DNA of 5,619 nucleotides from an uncultured Lachnospiraceae bacterium (GCA_902473545.1 CABRSG010000165.1:1-5619), one strand, 5' to 3'; positions 1 to 5,619 are shown, numbered from the stretch's first letter. Translations and numbers: made by a program. Notes: generated by a model not told the origin, from the sequence alone.

Positions 1-293
1 CTGGCAAAATCGATCCCGCCATACTTCATCTGCTGCAAGACCTCCTTCTCCGCGCCAAGCTCCGCCTCCGGCTGCACGATAACCTTGATCCTGCCATTTG
101 TCCGTCTCTCCACCAGCTCCGCAAACCGGTAAGCTCCCAGTGTCGTCGGATAGCCCGCCGTCTGGTTTTCGGCATAATTCAGCACATATTCCGGAACCGT
201 TTCGCCCGTCCTGCCAATCTGCCACAGAACCGTCCCCATTAAGGCGCACAAAAACACTGCTCCGCCGATCAGCCACCCTTTTCTTCCGCTCAT
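1..293 (-). CDS. Second DctP-family TRAP solute-binding protein, N-terminal part (runs off left edge)
   Basis: The reverse strand from ATG at 293 is open to the window edge and gives 97 residues. Residues 1-6 are short and basic (MSGRKG). Residues 7-25 are a hydrophobic segment, a signal peptide or uncleaved membrane anchor. From about residue 36 the protein matches the start of the DctP/TRAP binding-protein fold: a first strand (YVLNYAENQ), then a helix and strand with the family signature FAELVERRTNGRIKV (58-72) and the PEAELGAEKEVLQQMKYGGIDFA stretch, residues 75 to 97, in which LG, the glutamates and the GxID turn are typical. The only cysteine (residue 16) lacks a small residue before it, so a lipobox is unlikely. 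The start overlaps the response regulator stop as ATGA and has only a weak ribosome site (GAGAG/AAAGG), which suggests translational coupling. No permease gene of its own is visible. I infer a sensory binding protein for the adjacent kinase; it could also be a spare transporter component. Family call is firm, role is inferred. Confidence 0.88.
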   Translation of the reverse strand, partial: MSGRKGWLIGGAVFLCALMGTVLWQIGRTGETVPEYVLNYAENQTAGYPTTLGAYRFAELVERRTNGRIKVIVQPEAELGAEKEVLQQMKYGGIDFA

Positions 294-1084
294 ACCTTTC
301 CACTCTCTTCTATCACATAATTGCGGTACTCGCTCGGCGTCATCCCCGTCGTTCGCTTAAATACTCTGGTAAAGTAATTAGAATCGTGGAAACCCACCCG
401 CGTGCCGATTTCTTTTATATTTACCGCAAGGTCCGGCAGCATCTTCTTTGCAATCTCCACACGAAGCTCCGTGAGGTATACCGTAAAATTCTTATCAAAG
501 CACTGCTTGAAGATTTTGGAAAAATACGCATCGGAATATCCCATAGCGCCCGCGATATCCTGCAGGGCAATATCCTCCGCATAATGCTGCTTCAGATAAT
601 CGCCAATCGCTACCGCCACCGCGCGCATCCGTGCATTGTCAGTATTTTTCTCCTCTTCCGCGCTCTCCATATGACGATTTTCCTTCCGCACGAGCGTCTT
701 CTTCTGCGCCTTTTCCGCCAGCCGGATCGCCTCCTCCAGAACGGCGATCAGCTCCTCGTCAGAACCGGGCTTCAACAGATAATCGAGCGCGCGCACCGAA
801 AAAGCCTTTTTCGCATAGCTGAATTCATCATAAGCAGTCAGGAAAATAATGCTGCTCACGTTATCCTTTTCCCTGATCTTCACCGCTGCTTCCAGGCCGC
901 TCATGCCAGGCATATTAATGTCAAGGATCGCGATGCTGCACCCTTCCGAAAAAAAACGCCGCACTGCCTCCTCCCCGTTCTCCGCCTGCACTGTCTCAAG
1001 CTGCCCGTCAAAATTTTTCTGGATTTTCTTGGTCACTACCATCCGCTCAATCGGTTCGTCGTCTGCAACCAGTACCCGAAGCAT
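290..1084 (-). CDS. Response regulator, receiver plus AraC-type DNA-binding domain (YesN-like)
   Basis: Cytoplasmic transcription factor of a two-component system, 264 residues from the chosen ATG. The receiver domain spans about residues 1-122 and shows the acidic pair DD (8-9), the phospho-acceptor Asp55 in AILDINMPGMSG, the switch Thr83 (FLTAYDEF) and Lys105 in LLKPG. A charged linker (about 123-150) leads to an AraC-type double helix-turn-helix at about 153-256: first helix pair LQDIAGAMGYSDAYFSKIFK, second pair IKEIGTRVGFHDSNYFTRVF, then the family ending TGMTPSEYR. An in-frame GTG at 1090 would add two residues, but it lies only 3 bases from AGGAGG (1094-1099), whereas the ATG at 1084 lies 9 bases away, so I prefer the ATG. 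The gene follows the kinase directly and overlaps the next gene by ATGA. Proteins of this class usually activate nearby transport genes; the TRAP operon upstream is the obvious target, by inference. Confidence 0.95.
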   Translation of the reverse strand: MLRVLVADDEPIERMVVTKKIQKNFDGQLETVQAENGEEAVRRFFSEGCSIAILDINMPGMSGLEAAVKIREKDNVSSIIFLTAYDEFSYAKKAFSVRALDYLLKPGSDEELIAVLEEAIRLAEKAQKKTLVRKENRHMESAEEEKNTDNARMRAVAVAIGDYLKQHYAEDIALQDIAGAMGYSDAYFSKIFKQCFDKNFTVYLTELRVEIAKKMLPDLAVNIKEIGTRVGFHDSNYFTRVFKRTTGMTPSEYRNYVIEESGKV

Positions 1085-1086
1085 TT

Positions 1087-2610
1087 TCACTCACCTCCTA
1101 TTGGAATTTCTATCTTTACGATCGTCCCTCTTTTTTCCTTACTGAAAAGCCCCACCCTGGCCTCCGGATACATCGCCAGAATGCGCCGGGATACGTTAGT
1201 AAAGCCTATCCCCATCTCTTTTTTGCTGTTCTGCAGAATTTCCGCACGCAGACGGTCCCGCGTCTCCGCAGGCATTCCAATGCCGTTATCCGCCACAATG
1301 ATCAACAGACTATCGTCCTTCTCCCATACGCTGATCTTTATCTTTCCGCCCTCCACTTTCGGGGCCAGGCCGTGAATGATCGCATTCTCCACGAGCGGCT
1401 GAAAGGTGAAGGTCGGGATCTGATATTTCTGCGTATCCACCCGGCGGTCGATCCGATAGGAAATCCGCGCGCCAAACCGCATATGCTGCAGATACATATA
1501 GTCCTGCGTAACCTTGATTTCTCTGGCAAGCGAAACCCTCTGCTCGTCATTTTTCAGATTGTAACGGAAAATGTCGCTGAGTGCCTTGATCATCTTCTCA
1601 GTAATCTCCGCCTCCTCCAGATTCGCCATCCCGCCGATCACATTTAATGTGTTAAACAGGAAGTGCGGATTAATCTGGTTGATCAGCACCTCCATCCTGG
1701 CGTTCTCCAGGCGGCGTTCCAGTTCCATCTGCTCAAGCTCCTTTTCGTGAAGCTTTCCGAGGGCAATGCGGTTTTCCTCCTGCGTCTGAATATAACGCGC
1801 CGTAGCATACTTCATTTTGTTAAACGCCGCAACCAGCTCTCCGAGTTCATCCTGGTTGTCCACCTGCACGTCCTCGATAAAAAAATCATTTGCGGCAATT
1901 TTACGCGACGCCTCCGCCAGCGCAATTACCGGATAAACAATCGACCGGTGCATGGTTTGGGAAAGCCATAGTACAACAAAGAAAAACAGCAGAATCAGTA
2001 AAATTACCAGCGCCGTCACCCACAGTACCAGCGGATAAGTCTCGCGGTATGCGGCGTTTCCCGCTTCCGCGCTCTCGATCAGCAGTGTCTGCGCATAGTC
2101 AAACAGATACGACTGCATATCATATACCTCATAAAGGCTTTCAATATACCGCGAATCAGCGCTATCCATCGCAAGCACCGCATCTCTGCTTTCCTGGTAC
2201 ACCTCATAAATATTTCGGATTGACCAGATCTGCGCATAGATCCTGATTCCGGGCATACGATCCTCGACGGAATATTGCTCCACCGTTTCCTTTGTCGCTT
2301 CCATTGCCTGCTCCAGCGTTTCCCGCTTTTCCTCATCCGCATTTTTGACGTAAGCCTCAAAAGCAGCATTTTCCCGCTCAATTACCCGCACCAGCTCACC
2401 GTTCTGCGCGTTCATTTCCAGAATCCGGTGAAAATCGACCATGGAAAAGCGCACGATCCAGGCATCCAGGATACAGGAAAGCACAATGATCAGAAGCACT
2501 CCGCCTGTAAACAGGAGAATCTTGTGCCGGATCGCCAGCGCGCTCCATGCCTGCTCTATTTTTTTCCGCACATGCTTCCCGTCCTTTCCTTTCCATTTCT
2601 GTAGCTGCAC
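1087..2610 (-). CDS. LytS/YesM-family sensor histidine kinase
   Basis: Membrane sensor kinase of 507 residues. Order: basic cytoplasmic start; membrane helix 1 (about 31-54); an extracytoplasmic domain of about 137 residues (55-191), rich in Glu, Ala and Met and apparently all helical; membrane helix 2 (about 192-216); HAMP linker (about 217-270); coiled coil (about 274-306); His_kinase domain (PF06580 type) with the phospho-acceptor His316 in INQINPHFLFNTLN; ATPase domain with N-box QPLVENAIIHG (Asn409), G-box DNGIGM (441-446) and a second glycine motif GIGFTNVSRRI (467-477). All catalytic motifs are intact. The GTG start at 2610 has AGGA 8 bases upstream; another GTG at 2571 (residue 14), preceded by AGGAAAGGACGGG, is an equally credible start giving VRKKIEQAW. 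The partner is the regulator immediately downstream. The sensory domain shows no recognisable Cache signature, which fits sensing through the binding protein encoded next door. Family certain; ligand unknown. Confidence 0.95.
   Translation of the reverse strand: MQLQKWKGKDGKHVRKKIEQAWSALAIRHKILLFTGGVLLIIVLSCILDAWIVRFSMVDFHRILEMNAQNGELVRVIERENAAFEAYVKNADEEKRETLEQAMEATKETVEQYSVEDRMPGIRIYAQIWSIRNIYEVYQESRDAVLAMDSADSRYIESLYEVYDMQSYLFDYAQTLLIESAEAGNAAYRETYPLVLWVTALVILLILLFFFVVLWLSQTMHRSIVYPVIALAEASRKIAANDFFIEDVQVDNQDELGELVAAFNKMKYATARYIQTQEENRIALGKLHEKELEQMELERRLENARMEVLINQINPHFLFNTLNVIGGMANLEEAEITEKMIKALSDIFRYNLKNDEQRVSLAREIKVTQDYMYLQHMRFGARISYRIDRRVDTQKYQIPTFTFQPLVENAIIHGLAPKVEGGKIKISVWEKDDSLLIIVADNGIGMPAETRDRLRAEILQNSKKEMGIGFTNVSRRILAMYPEARVGLFSKEKRGTIVKIEIPIGGE
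1091..1099 (-). promoter_or_regulatory. Ribosome binding site of the response regulator, inside the kinase stop region
   Basis: The reverse strand reads AGGAGGTGA here, a near-perfect complement to the 16S rRNA tail. It is formed by the last kinase codons (Gly-Gly-Glu) just before the TGA stop at 1087-1089. It sits 9 bases from ATG 1084 and 3 bases from GTG 1090, which decides for the ATG. Ribosomes finishing the kinase would uncover this site, so the two products are probably made in coupled amounts. Confidence 0.75.
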
Positions 2611-2634
2611 GCCGGTTTTCCTGCAGTACGCATT

Positions 2635-2657
2635 CCGGGGCGGCAGCCACCCGCCGG
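2635..2657 (-). other. GC-rich hairpin just before the kinase ribosome binding site
   Basis: On the reverse strand GGCGG (2655-2651) and CCGCC (2643-2639) pair perfectly around the loop GTGGCTG. The outer CCGG segments allow an alternative pairing with a two-base bulge. It ends about 13 bases before the AGGA of the kinase, so in RNA it could influence kinase translation initiation. The structure is seen in sequence; function is inferred. Confidence 0.4.
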
Positions 2658-2669
2658 ATTTTCACACAA

Positions 2670-2700
2670 ATGAGCGGTGCGCAAAAAACGCATCGCTCAT
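2670..2700 (-). other. Long imperfect hairpin (7 + 4 bp stem, one mismatch)
   Basis: On the reverse strand ATGAGCG pairs with CGCTCAT, then one A/C mismatch, then TGCG pairs with CGCA around the 7-base loop TTTTTTG. Downstream in the direction of transcription the sequence is TTTGTG, only a weak uridine run, so it is at most an inefficient terminator; an RNA stability or processing element is an alternative. Confidence 0.5.
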
Positions 2701-2705
2701 CTATT

Positions 2706-2749
2706 GCATGTTCCGGCGTGCCGCCCGGCTTCCGGCAACATGCTTTTTT
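2706..2749 (+). terminator. Terminator-like hairpin followed by T6 on the plus strand
   Basis: GCATGTTCCGG (2706-2716) pairs with CCGGCAACATGC (2732-2743) with one bulged base, and the loop can itself fold (GCC/GGC). Read on the plus strand it is followed by six T (2744-2749), the form of an intrinsic terminator, yet no plus-strand gene leads into it. Read on the minus strand the A6 comes before the hairpin and no T run follows, so it should not stop the operon transcript efficiently. It might stop antisense RNA, or serve as a structured RNA or a DNA operator in the operon direction. Confidence 0.4.
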
Positions 2750-2765
2750 CGTATCATGAGATACG
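2750..2765 (-). repeat. Small inverted repeat across the YcxB-like stop codon
   Basis: On the reverse strand CGTATC and GATACG form a perfect 6-bp stem around TCAT. The stem includes the last codons (Arg-Ile-Ser) and the TGA stop of the YcxB-like gene. It is followed by A6, not T, so it is not an intrinsic terminator for that gene. It is the first of four consecutive fold-back sequences in this spacer. Confidence 0.4.
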
Positions 2766-3218
2766 GGATTTCAAATATGTAAAAAATTCTTCTTTTTCCG
2801 TTCCGAGCGCGCGGTCTGAAATCATATATCCCCTGCCGCTGCTCTCCAGAATAATTATCATGTTCGGCTCTTTCACCGCCCGGCTGATTTTTTTCCAGTC
2901 AACGTTTGCCGTCTTTCCATCCGCCTGCACGTAGATGCCCTTGTCTCCAAACCACAACTCCATATTCTTCGGGAGCTGCGCCGCCTGTTTCCTCGCGCGC
3001 AGATACGTCCCTGCAGGCTGTATTACCGGAACAAGCAGGCATCCAAGCACCATCGCCGCATTTACCAGTACATTCTCTCCCCAGAAATGAACCGTCATCG
3101 ACAGAAAAGAGACTGCAAATATCACGCTGCACACCCCGACCATGGAGTGATAAATGCGGTACATGGAAAGCCGGAAGCAGTCCATCGCCGTAATGTCACA
3201 TTTGAATTTGTATCTCAT
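2754..3218 (-). CDS. Small membrane protein with YcxB-like C-terminal domain
   Basis: A 154-residue protein with two predicted membrane helices, about 26-46 (MVGVCSVIFAVSFLSMTVHF) and about 50-72, then a cytoplasmic or surface domain at about 83-152. The second half has the layout of the YcxB-like C-terminal domain: a strand pair around MELWFGDKGIYVQ, the turn and strand NVDWKKISRAVKEPNMIIIL, then the short strand GYMISDRAL and a final helix. The WxxI(S) centre and the YMISDRAL element are typical of the family. No catalytic residues are evident and the family's molecular function is not established. ATG 3218 has AAGGAGAG 4 bases upstream, and the gene starts 12 bases after dctM, so it belongs to the TRAP operon. 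I infer an accessory role with the transporter or the kinase but cannot assign one. Family call fairly sure; function unknown. Confidence 0.85.
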   Translation of the reverse strand: MRYKFKCDITAMDCFRLSMYRIYHSMVGVCSVIFAVSFLSMTVHFWGENVLVNAAMVLGCLLVPVIQPAGTYLRARKQAAQLPKNMELWFGDKGIYVQADGKTANVDWKKISRAVKEPNMIIILESSGRGYMISDRALGTEKEEFFTYLKSRIS

Positions 3219-3230
3219 AAGCTCTCCTTA

Positions 3231-4523
3231 CTACATAAGCAGGTTCGGAAGGAACATACTGATCTGCGGAATAAAGGTAATCAGCAGCAGTACAACGATC
3301 ATGCAAAGGTAGAACGGAAGCGTCGCCTTTACCACCTGCTCCATTTTCAGCTTTGCCACAGCGGAACCAATGAACAGCACGGCTCCTACCGGCGGTGTCA
3401 GAAGACCGATACCACAGTTTAAAATCATCATGATACCAAACTGGATCGGATTGATACCGATCGAGGTTGCGATCGGAAGCAGGATCGGTGTCGCGATCAG
3501 AATAATCGGCGCCATGTCCATGATACATCCGAGGAACAGCAAAATCAGGTTCAGCAGCAGTGCCAGAATAACCGGATTGTCCGTAAGACCAATGATTGCA
3601 TTTGCTGCGAGATCCGGCACATGCAGGGTAGTTAAACAAAATCCGAAAATACTGGAGGTAGAGATCAGGATCAGCACGATGGACAGGGTATCCACGCACT
3701 GTTCCAGGACATGCCATACGCCCTTCCAGTTCAGCCCCTTATAAATATATACACTGACGATCAGGCTGTAGATAACAGCGATCGCCGCAGACTCTGTCGC
3801 GGTAAACCATCCGAATACAACGCCGACTACCACGATGATCACGGCCGCCAGCGCCCAGAAGGATACTGACAACTGTCTCAGCAGATTTCTAAAGCTGAAT
3901 TTTTCCCCCTTCGGGTAATTTCTCTTTTTCGAGATAATATAGGAACCTACCATCAGAGAGAGCGCCAGGAGTGCCCCCGGTATGTAACCCGCAAGGAAAA
4001 GGCTTCCCACAGAGACACCGCCTGCCGACATGGCATAGATAACCATGTTGTGACTCGGCGGAACCAGCAGACCCTCACAGGAGGAAGTGATGGTAACAGC
4101 CGTCGAAAAATCTCCGTCGTATCCCTGGTCAACCATCATCGGGATCAGAATACTTCCAAGAGAAGCGGTATCTGCAGATGCAGAACCGGAAATACCGCCA
4201 AAGAAGTAGGAAGCAACGATGTTTACCATCGCCATGCCGCCCGTCATCCAGCCAACACAGGCATTCGCCAGATCAATCAGCTTTTCCGAGATACCTCCGG
4301 TACCCATCAGGCAGCCCATCGTAATGAAGAACGGAACCGCCATCAGGCTAAAGGAACTGATGCCCTTTACCATCTGCTGACAGATCGTGGTAAGCGGAAG
4401 CCCCTGGAAAAGCAGGCAGAACATCGAAGATAACGCAACTGCATACGCAATCGGGAATCTGAGTAATATCATAACAAGAAAACTTATCAGCAATACTGCG
4501 ATTGCCGCTGAATTAACAGTCAT
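3231..4523 (-). CDS. dctM: TRAP transporter large permease, DctM family
   Basis: Integral membrane transport subunit of 430 residues, the usual length, with about 11-12 hydrophobic segments across its whole length. It carries the substrate and the coupling ion (usually sodium) through the membrane after handover by the DctP protein. Family motifs are intact: FFGGISGSASADTASLG (107-123), PPSHNMVIYA (155-164), GWFTATESAAIAVIYSL (238-254), the LGCIMDMAPIILIATPILLP core at 331-350, and IGLLTPPVGAVLFIGSAVA (372-390). The ATG overlaps the dctQ stop as ATGA, and AGGAGG (4531-4536, inside dctQ) sits 7 bases upstream, so the two permease subunits are probably made in matched amounts. The stop is followed 12 bases later by the YcxB-like gene. 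Substrate class (C4-dicarboxylate, sugar acid or other organic acid) cannot be told from this subunit. The symbol is the family name only. Confidence 0.96.
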   Translation of the reverse strand: MTVNSAAIAVLLISFLVMILLRFPIAYAVALSSMFCLLFQGLPLTTICQQMVKGISSFSLMAVPFFITMGCLMGTGGISEKLIDLANACVGWMTGGMAMVNIVASYFFGGISGSASADTASLGSILIPMMVDQGYDGDFSTAVTITSSCEGLLVPPSHNMVIYAMSAGGVSVGSLFLAGYIPGALLALSLMVGSYIISKKRNYPKGEKFSFRNLLRQLSVSFWALAAVIIVVVGVVFGWFTATESAAIAVIYSLIVSVYIYKGLNWKGVWHVLEQCVDTLSIVLILISTSSIFGFCLTTLHVPDLAANAIIGLTDNPVILALLLNLILLFLGCIMDMAPIILIATPILLPIATSIGINPIQFGIMMILNCGIGLLTPPVGAVLFIGSAVAKLKMEQVVKATLPFYLCMIVVLLLITFIPQISMFLPNLLM

Positions 4524-5047
4524 ACTTCAGCCTCCTCTCCCAGAACCAGACGCTTCACATGATTGTAAAGTGCCTCGATCTCAAAGATAATCATAAACAA
4601 TCCCGCGAGCGGAATCGGTGCGTACATCCAGAAACGTGACAGCCACGGCATACTTACATAGGTACCCTTGGCGCCGAGCGTCGACGCATACTGCCAGCCC
4701 ACTGTTAGCATAACGATCGCAAGCACAAACACAAGCAGATCTGCCAGCAGGTCCAGAACCACAAGCAGTTTTTTGGGCAGATAACGGTCGAATGCCGTCA
4801 TGCGGATATGGCTTCCCTTGCGGATCGCCAGCGCTGCCGAGAGAACCGCCATATACGACATCAGCGTAAGAACTACTTCCTCGCTCCATGCCGGATCCGG
4901 AATAAATGATACATAACGTCCTAATACCGCCATACTGGTAATCAGAATGTCGGCGATCAGAAGAAGCTTACAGATGAATAAGTCTACTTTATAAATGACG
5001 TCATATACCGGTTTGAACTTATCAATTTTTTCAAAAAAGCCGGTCAT
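4520..5047 (-). CDS. dctQ: TRAP transporter small permease, DctQ family
   Basis: Membrane subunit of 175 residues with four predicted helices at about 22-44, 56-75, 93-118 and 138-160, the standard DctQ topology. Family marks are the PAWSEEV segment (52-58) at the start of helix 2, RKGSHIRM (76-83) after it, and YVSMPWLSRFWMYAPIPLAG, residues 130 to 149, leading into helix 4. The subunit binds DctM and helps form the platform that receives the binding protein. ATG 5047 has GGGAGG 5 bases upstream. The 3' end overlaps dctM by ATGA. The gene is preceded by a terminator-like hairpin after dctP, which may lower its expression relative to the binding protein. Highly charged end (EEAEV) is cytoplasmic by inference. 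The symbol is the family name; substrate unknown. Confidence 0.95.
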   Translation of the reverse strand: MTGFFEKIDKFKPVYDVIYKVDLFICKLLLIADILITSMAVLGRYVSFIPDPAWSEEVVLTLMSYMAVLSAALAIRKGSHIRMTAFDRYLPKKLLVVLDLLADLLVFVLAIVMLTVGWQYASTLGAKGTYVSMPWLSRFWMYAPIPLAGLFMIIFEIEALYNHVKRLVLGEEAEV

Positions 5048-5082
5048 AATAACCTCCCTCTTATCTCTCTTATCTTTCCATC

Positions 5083-5114
5083 AAGAAAGGCGCAGCGGAC
5101 ATTTCCGCCGCGCC
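5083..5114 (-). terminator. Intrinsic terminator/attenuator between dctP and dctQ
   Basis: On the reverse strand GGCGCGGCGGA (5114-5104) pairs with TCCGCTGCGCC (5099-5089) as an 11-bp stem with one G-U pair and a 4-base loop AATG, followed at once by TTTCTT (5088-5083). The U run is interrupted by one C, so partial read-through is likely, which the downstream permease genes require unless they have their own promoter. The effect would be more binding protein than permease, the ratio expected for systems with a free or surface binding protein. Confidence 0.7.
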
Positions 5115-5120
5115 CTCATT

Positions 5121-5145
5121 TCCGCAGGGCAGTCTGCCGGGCGGA
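5121..5145 (-). other. Second fold-back just upstream of the attenuator
   Basis: On the reverse strand TCCGC (5145-5141) pairs with GCGGA (5125-5121), and inside it GGCA pairs with TGCC around GAC, with a 2x2 internal loop. Its GCGGAAATG tail is repeated in the attenuator stem, so TCCGC of either hairpin could pair with GCGGA of the other. It begins 16 bases after the dctP stop codon. It may protect the dctP mRNA 3' end or compete with the attenuator. Structure seen, function inferred. Confidence 0.4.
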
Positions 5146-5161
5146 TATTTTACGTGCTCTC

Positions 5162-5619
5162 TTACTGCATATCTACGATCTGCTGATACAGGTCTTCCAT
5201 ACCCTTGGTATTATCGGAAATAACATCAGCAACCGCTGCCTGCCACGGAGTCAGGTCTTCCACTTCGATTACGTTTACACCGTCTGCCTTAAGCTGCTCA
5301 AGAACCTTCTCTTCCTCGCCTGCGGAAAGCTCACGGTTGAAGTTGGAGGCATATTCGCCTGCTTCCATGATAATGTTCTGCTGGTTCTCGCTCAGTTTGT
5401 CCCATGCCGCATCGGTGATGATAACCTGGATAGCGCCCAGTGTATGTCCGTCAAGGATCAGGTTCGGAGCAACCTCCGGGAATGCATTGGACTTATAGTT
5501 TGCGATCGGCTGCTCAGCGCCGTCAACAACGCCTGTCTGCAGTGCGGAGTACAGCTCGCCGAAGGATACAACTGTCGGAGAAGCGCCAAGACCTTCTACC
5601 AGACCGTTCATAACCGGGT
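5162..5619 (-). CDS. dctP: TRAP transporter solute-binding protein DctP, C-terminal part (runs off right edge)
   Basis: The visible 151 residues, open at the right edge, are the second half of a DctP-family binding protein, the extracytoplasmic receptor that captures the substrate and delivers it to DctQM. The family core reads GASPTVVSFGELYSALQTGV followed by VDGAEQP: FGELYSALQ and GVVDGAE are the usual hinge and ligand-lobe motifs. After it come NYKSNAFPEVAPNLILDGHT, then the aromatic strand-helix AAWDKLSENQQNIIMEAG and a long charged helix with SAGEEEKVLEQLKADGVNVIEV, ending DLYQQIVDMQ. The conserved arginine that usually contacts the substrate carboxylate should lie upstream, outside the window, so the ligand class cannot be judged. 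It is the first visible gene of the operon, followed by 114 bases with an attenuator-like hairpin before dctQ. It is clearly the transport partner, in contrast to the second binding protein at the other end. Confidence 0.94.
   Translation of the reverse strand, partial: PVMNGLVEGLGASPTVVSFGELYSALQTGVVDGAEQPIANYKSNAFPEVAPNLILDGHTLGAIQVIITDAAWDKLSENQQNIIMEAGEYASNFNRELSAGEEEKVLEQLKADGVNVIEVEDLTPWQAAVADVISDNTKGMEDLYQQIVDMQ

Larger units (their letters stand above)
2611..2753. other. Gene-free spacer between the YcxB-like gene and the kinase, rich in inverted repeats
   Basis: No convincing ORF lies here. The spacer holds three consecutive inverted repeats (2635-2657, 2670-2700, 2706-2743), and a fourth small one (2750-2765) crosses the YcxB-like stop codon. 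On the minus strand none is followed by a good uridine run, so a clean intrinsic terminator for the operon is not supported. I see no convincing -35/-10 pair for a separate kinase promoter, although one could be hidden. The kinase ribosome site AGGA lies at 2619-2622. The region plausibly partitions the transcript into transport and signalling parts. Confidence 0.6.

Noticed and set aside
246..248. Cys16 of the second DctP as a lipoprotein anchor
   Set aside because: The residues before it are Val-Phe-Leu; a lipobox needs a small residue (Gly, Ala or Ser) directly before the cysteine.
98..1375. Plus-strand ORF of 425 codons
   Set aside because: It lies opposite the intact response regulator and parts of the kinase and second DctP; its protein is Arg, His, Pro and Ser rich with no recognisable domain, as expected for an antisense shadow of GC-rich codons.
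2441..2782. Plus-strand ORFs across the kinase start and the spacer
   Set aside because: Cysteine, Arg and Pro rich translations without domains; they cross the inverted repeats and the terminator-like T6, and no ribosome site stands out.
3196..3717. Minus-strand ORF of 173 codons in another frame of dctM
   Set aside because: It overlaps the well-conserved DctM C-terminal half, has odd composition (Tyr, Asp and Arg rich) and no family motifs.
4050..4433. Plus-strand ORF of 127 codons opposite dctM
   Set aside because: It mirrors the conserved DctM N-terminal half; the product is Arg, Asn, His and Gln rich without hydrophobic core or known motif.
5055..5076. TCTTATCT short tandem repeat before dctQ
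   Set aside because: Only two imperfect copies of a low-complexity purine/pyrimidine run next to the ribosome site; no reason to see an operator.
1..5619. tRNA, rRNA, CRISPR array, insertion sequence or phage genes
   Set aside because: No cloverleaf, rRNA-like stretch, regularly spaced repeats, transposase or integrase motifs were seen on either strand.

Overview
The window looks like a Gram-positive Clostridia chromosome, most like Lachnospiraceae-type gut anaerobes. The grounds are a YesM/YesN-style sensor kinase and AraC-type response regulator, a Firmicutes YcxB-like membrane protein, strong AGGAGG ribosome binding sites and moderate base composition. The genus is an inference and I cannot name it. 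All seven genes supported here lie on the minus strand, so transcription runs from high to low coordinates. Both outermost genes are cut by the window edges.

In transcription order, the right half is a tripartite TRAP (ATP-independent, secondary) uptake system: dctP, the solute-binding protein, of which only the C-terminal part is visible (5162-5619); dctQ, the small permease (4520-5047); and dctM, the large permease (3231-4523). dctP is separated from dctQ by 114 bases that carry a strong terminator-like hairpin, probably an attenuator that keeps the binding protein in excess over the membrane subunits. dctQ and dctM overlap by ATGA.

Twelve bases after dctM comes a small two-helix membrane protein with a YcxB-like C-terminal domain (2754-3218). 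Then follow 143 bases without a gene, packed with inverted repeats (2635-2765).

The left half is a signalling cassette: a LytS/YesM-family sensor histidine kinase (1087-2610), a receiver-AraC response regulator (290-1084), and the first 97 residues of a second DctP-type solute-binding protein (1-293) that overlaps the regulator by ATGA. The second binding protein has no permease genes of its own within the window and is coupled to the regulator.

The likely logic is substrate-controlled uptake. The second binding protein presents an extracellular organic acid or sugar acid to the helical ectodomain of the kinase. The kinase then phosphorylates the AraC-type regulator, which activates the TRAP operon. 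This is inference from gene order and domain content; the transported substrate cannot be read from the sequence.
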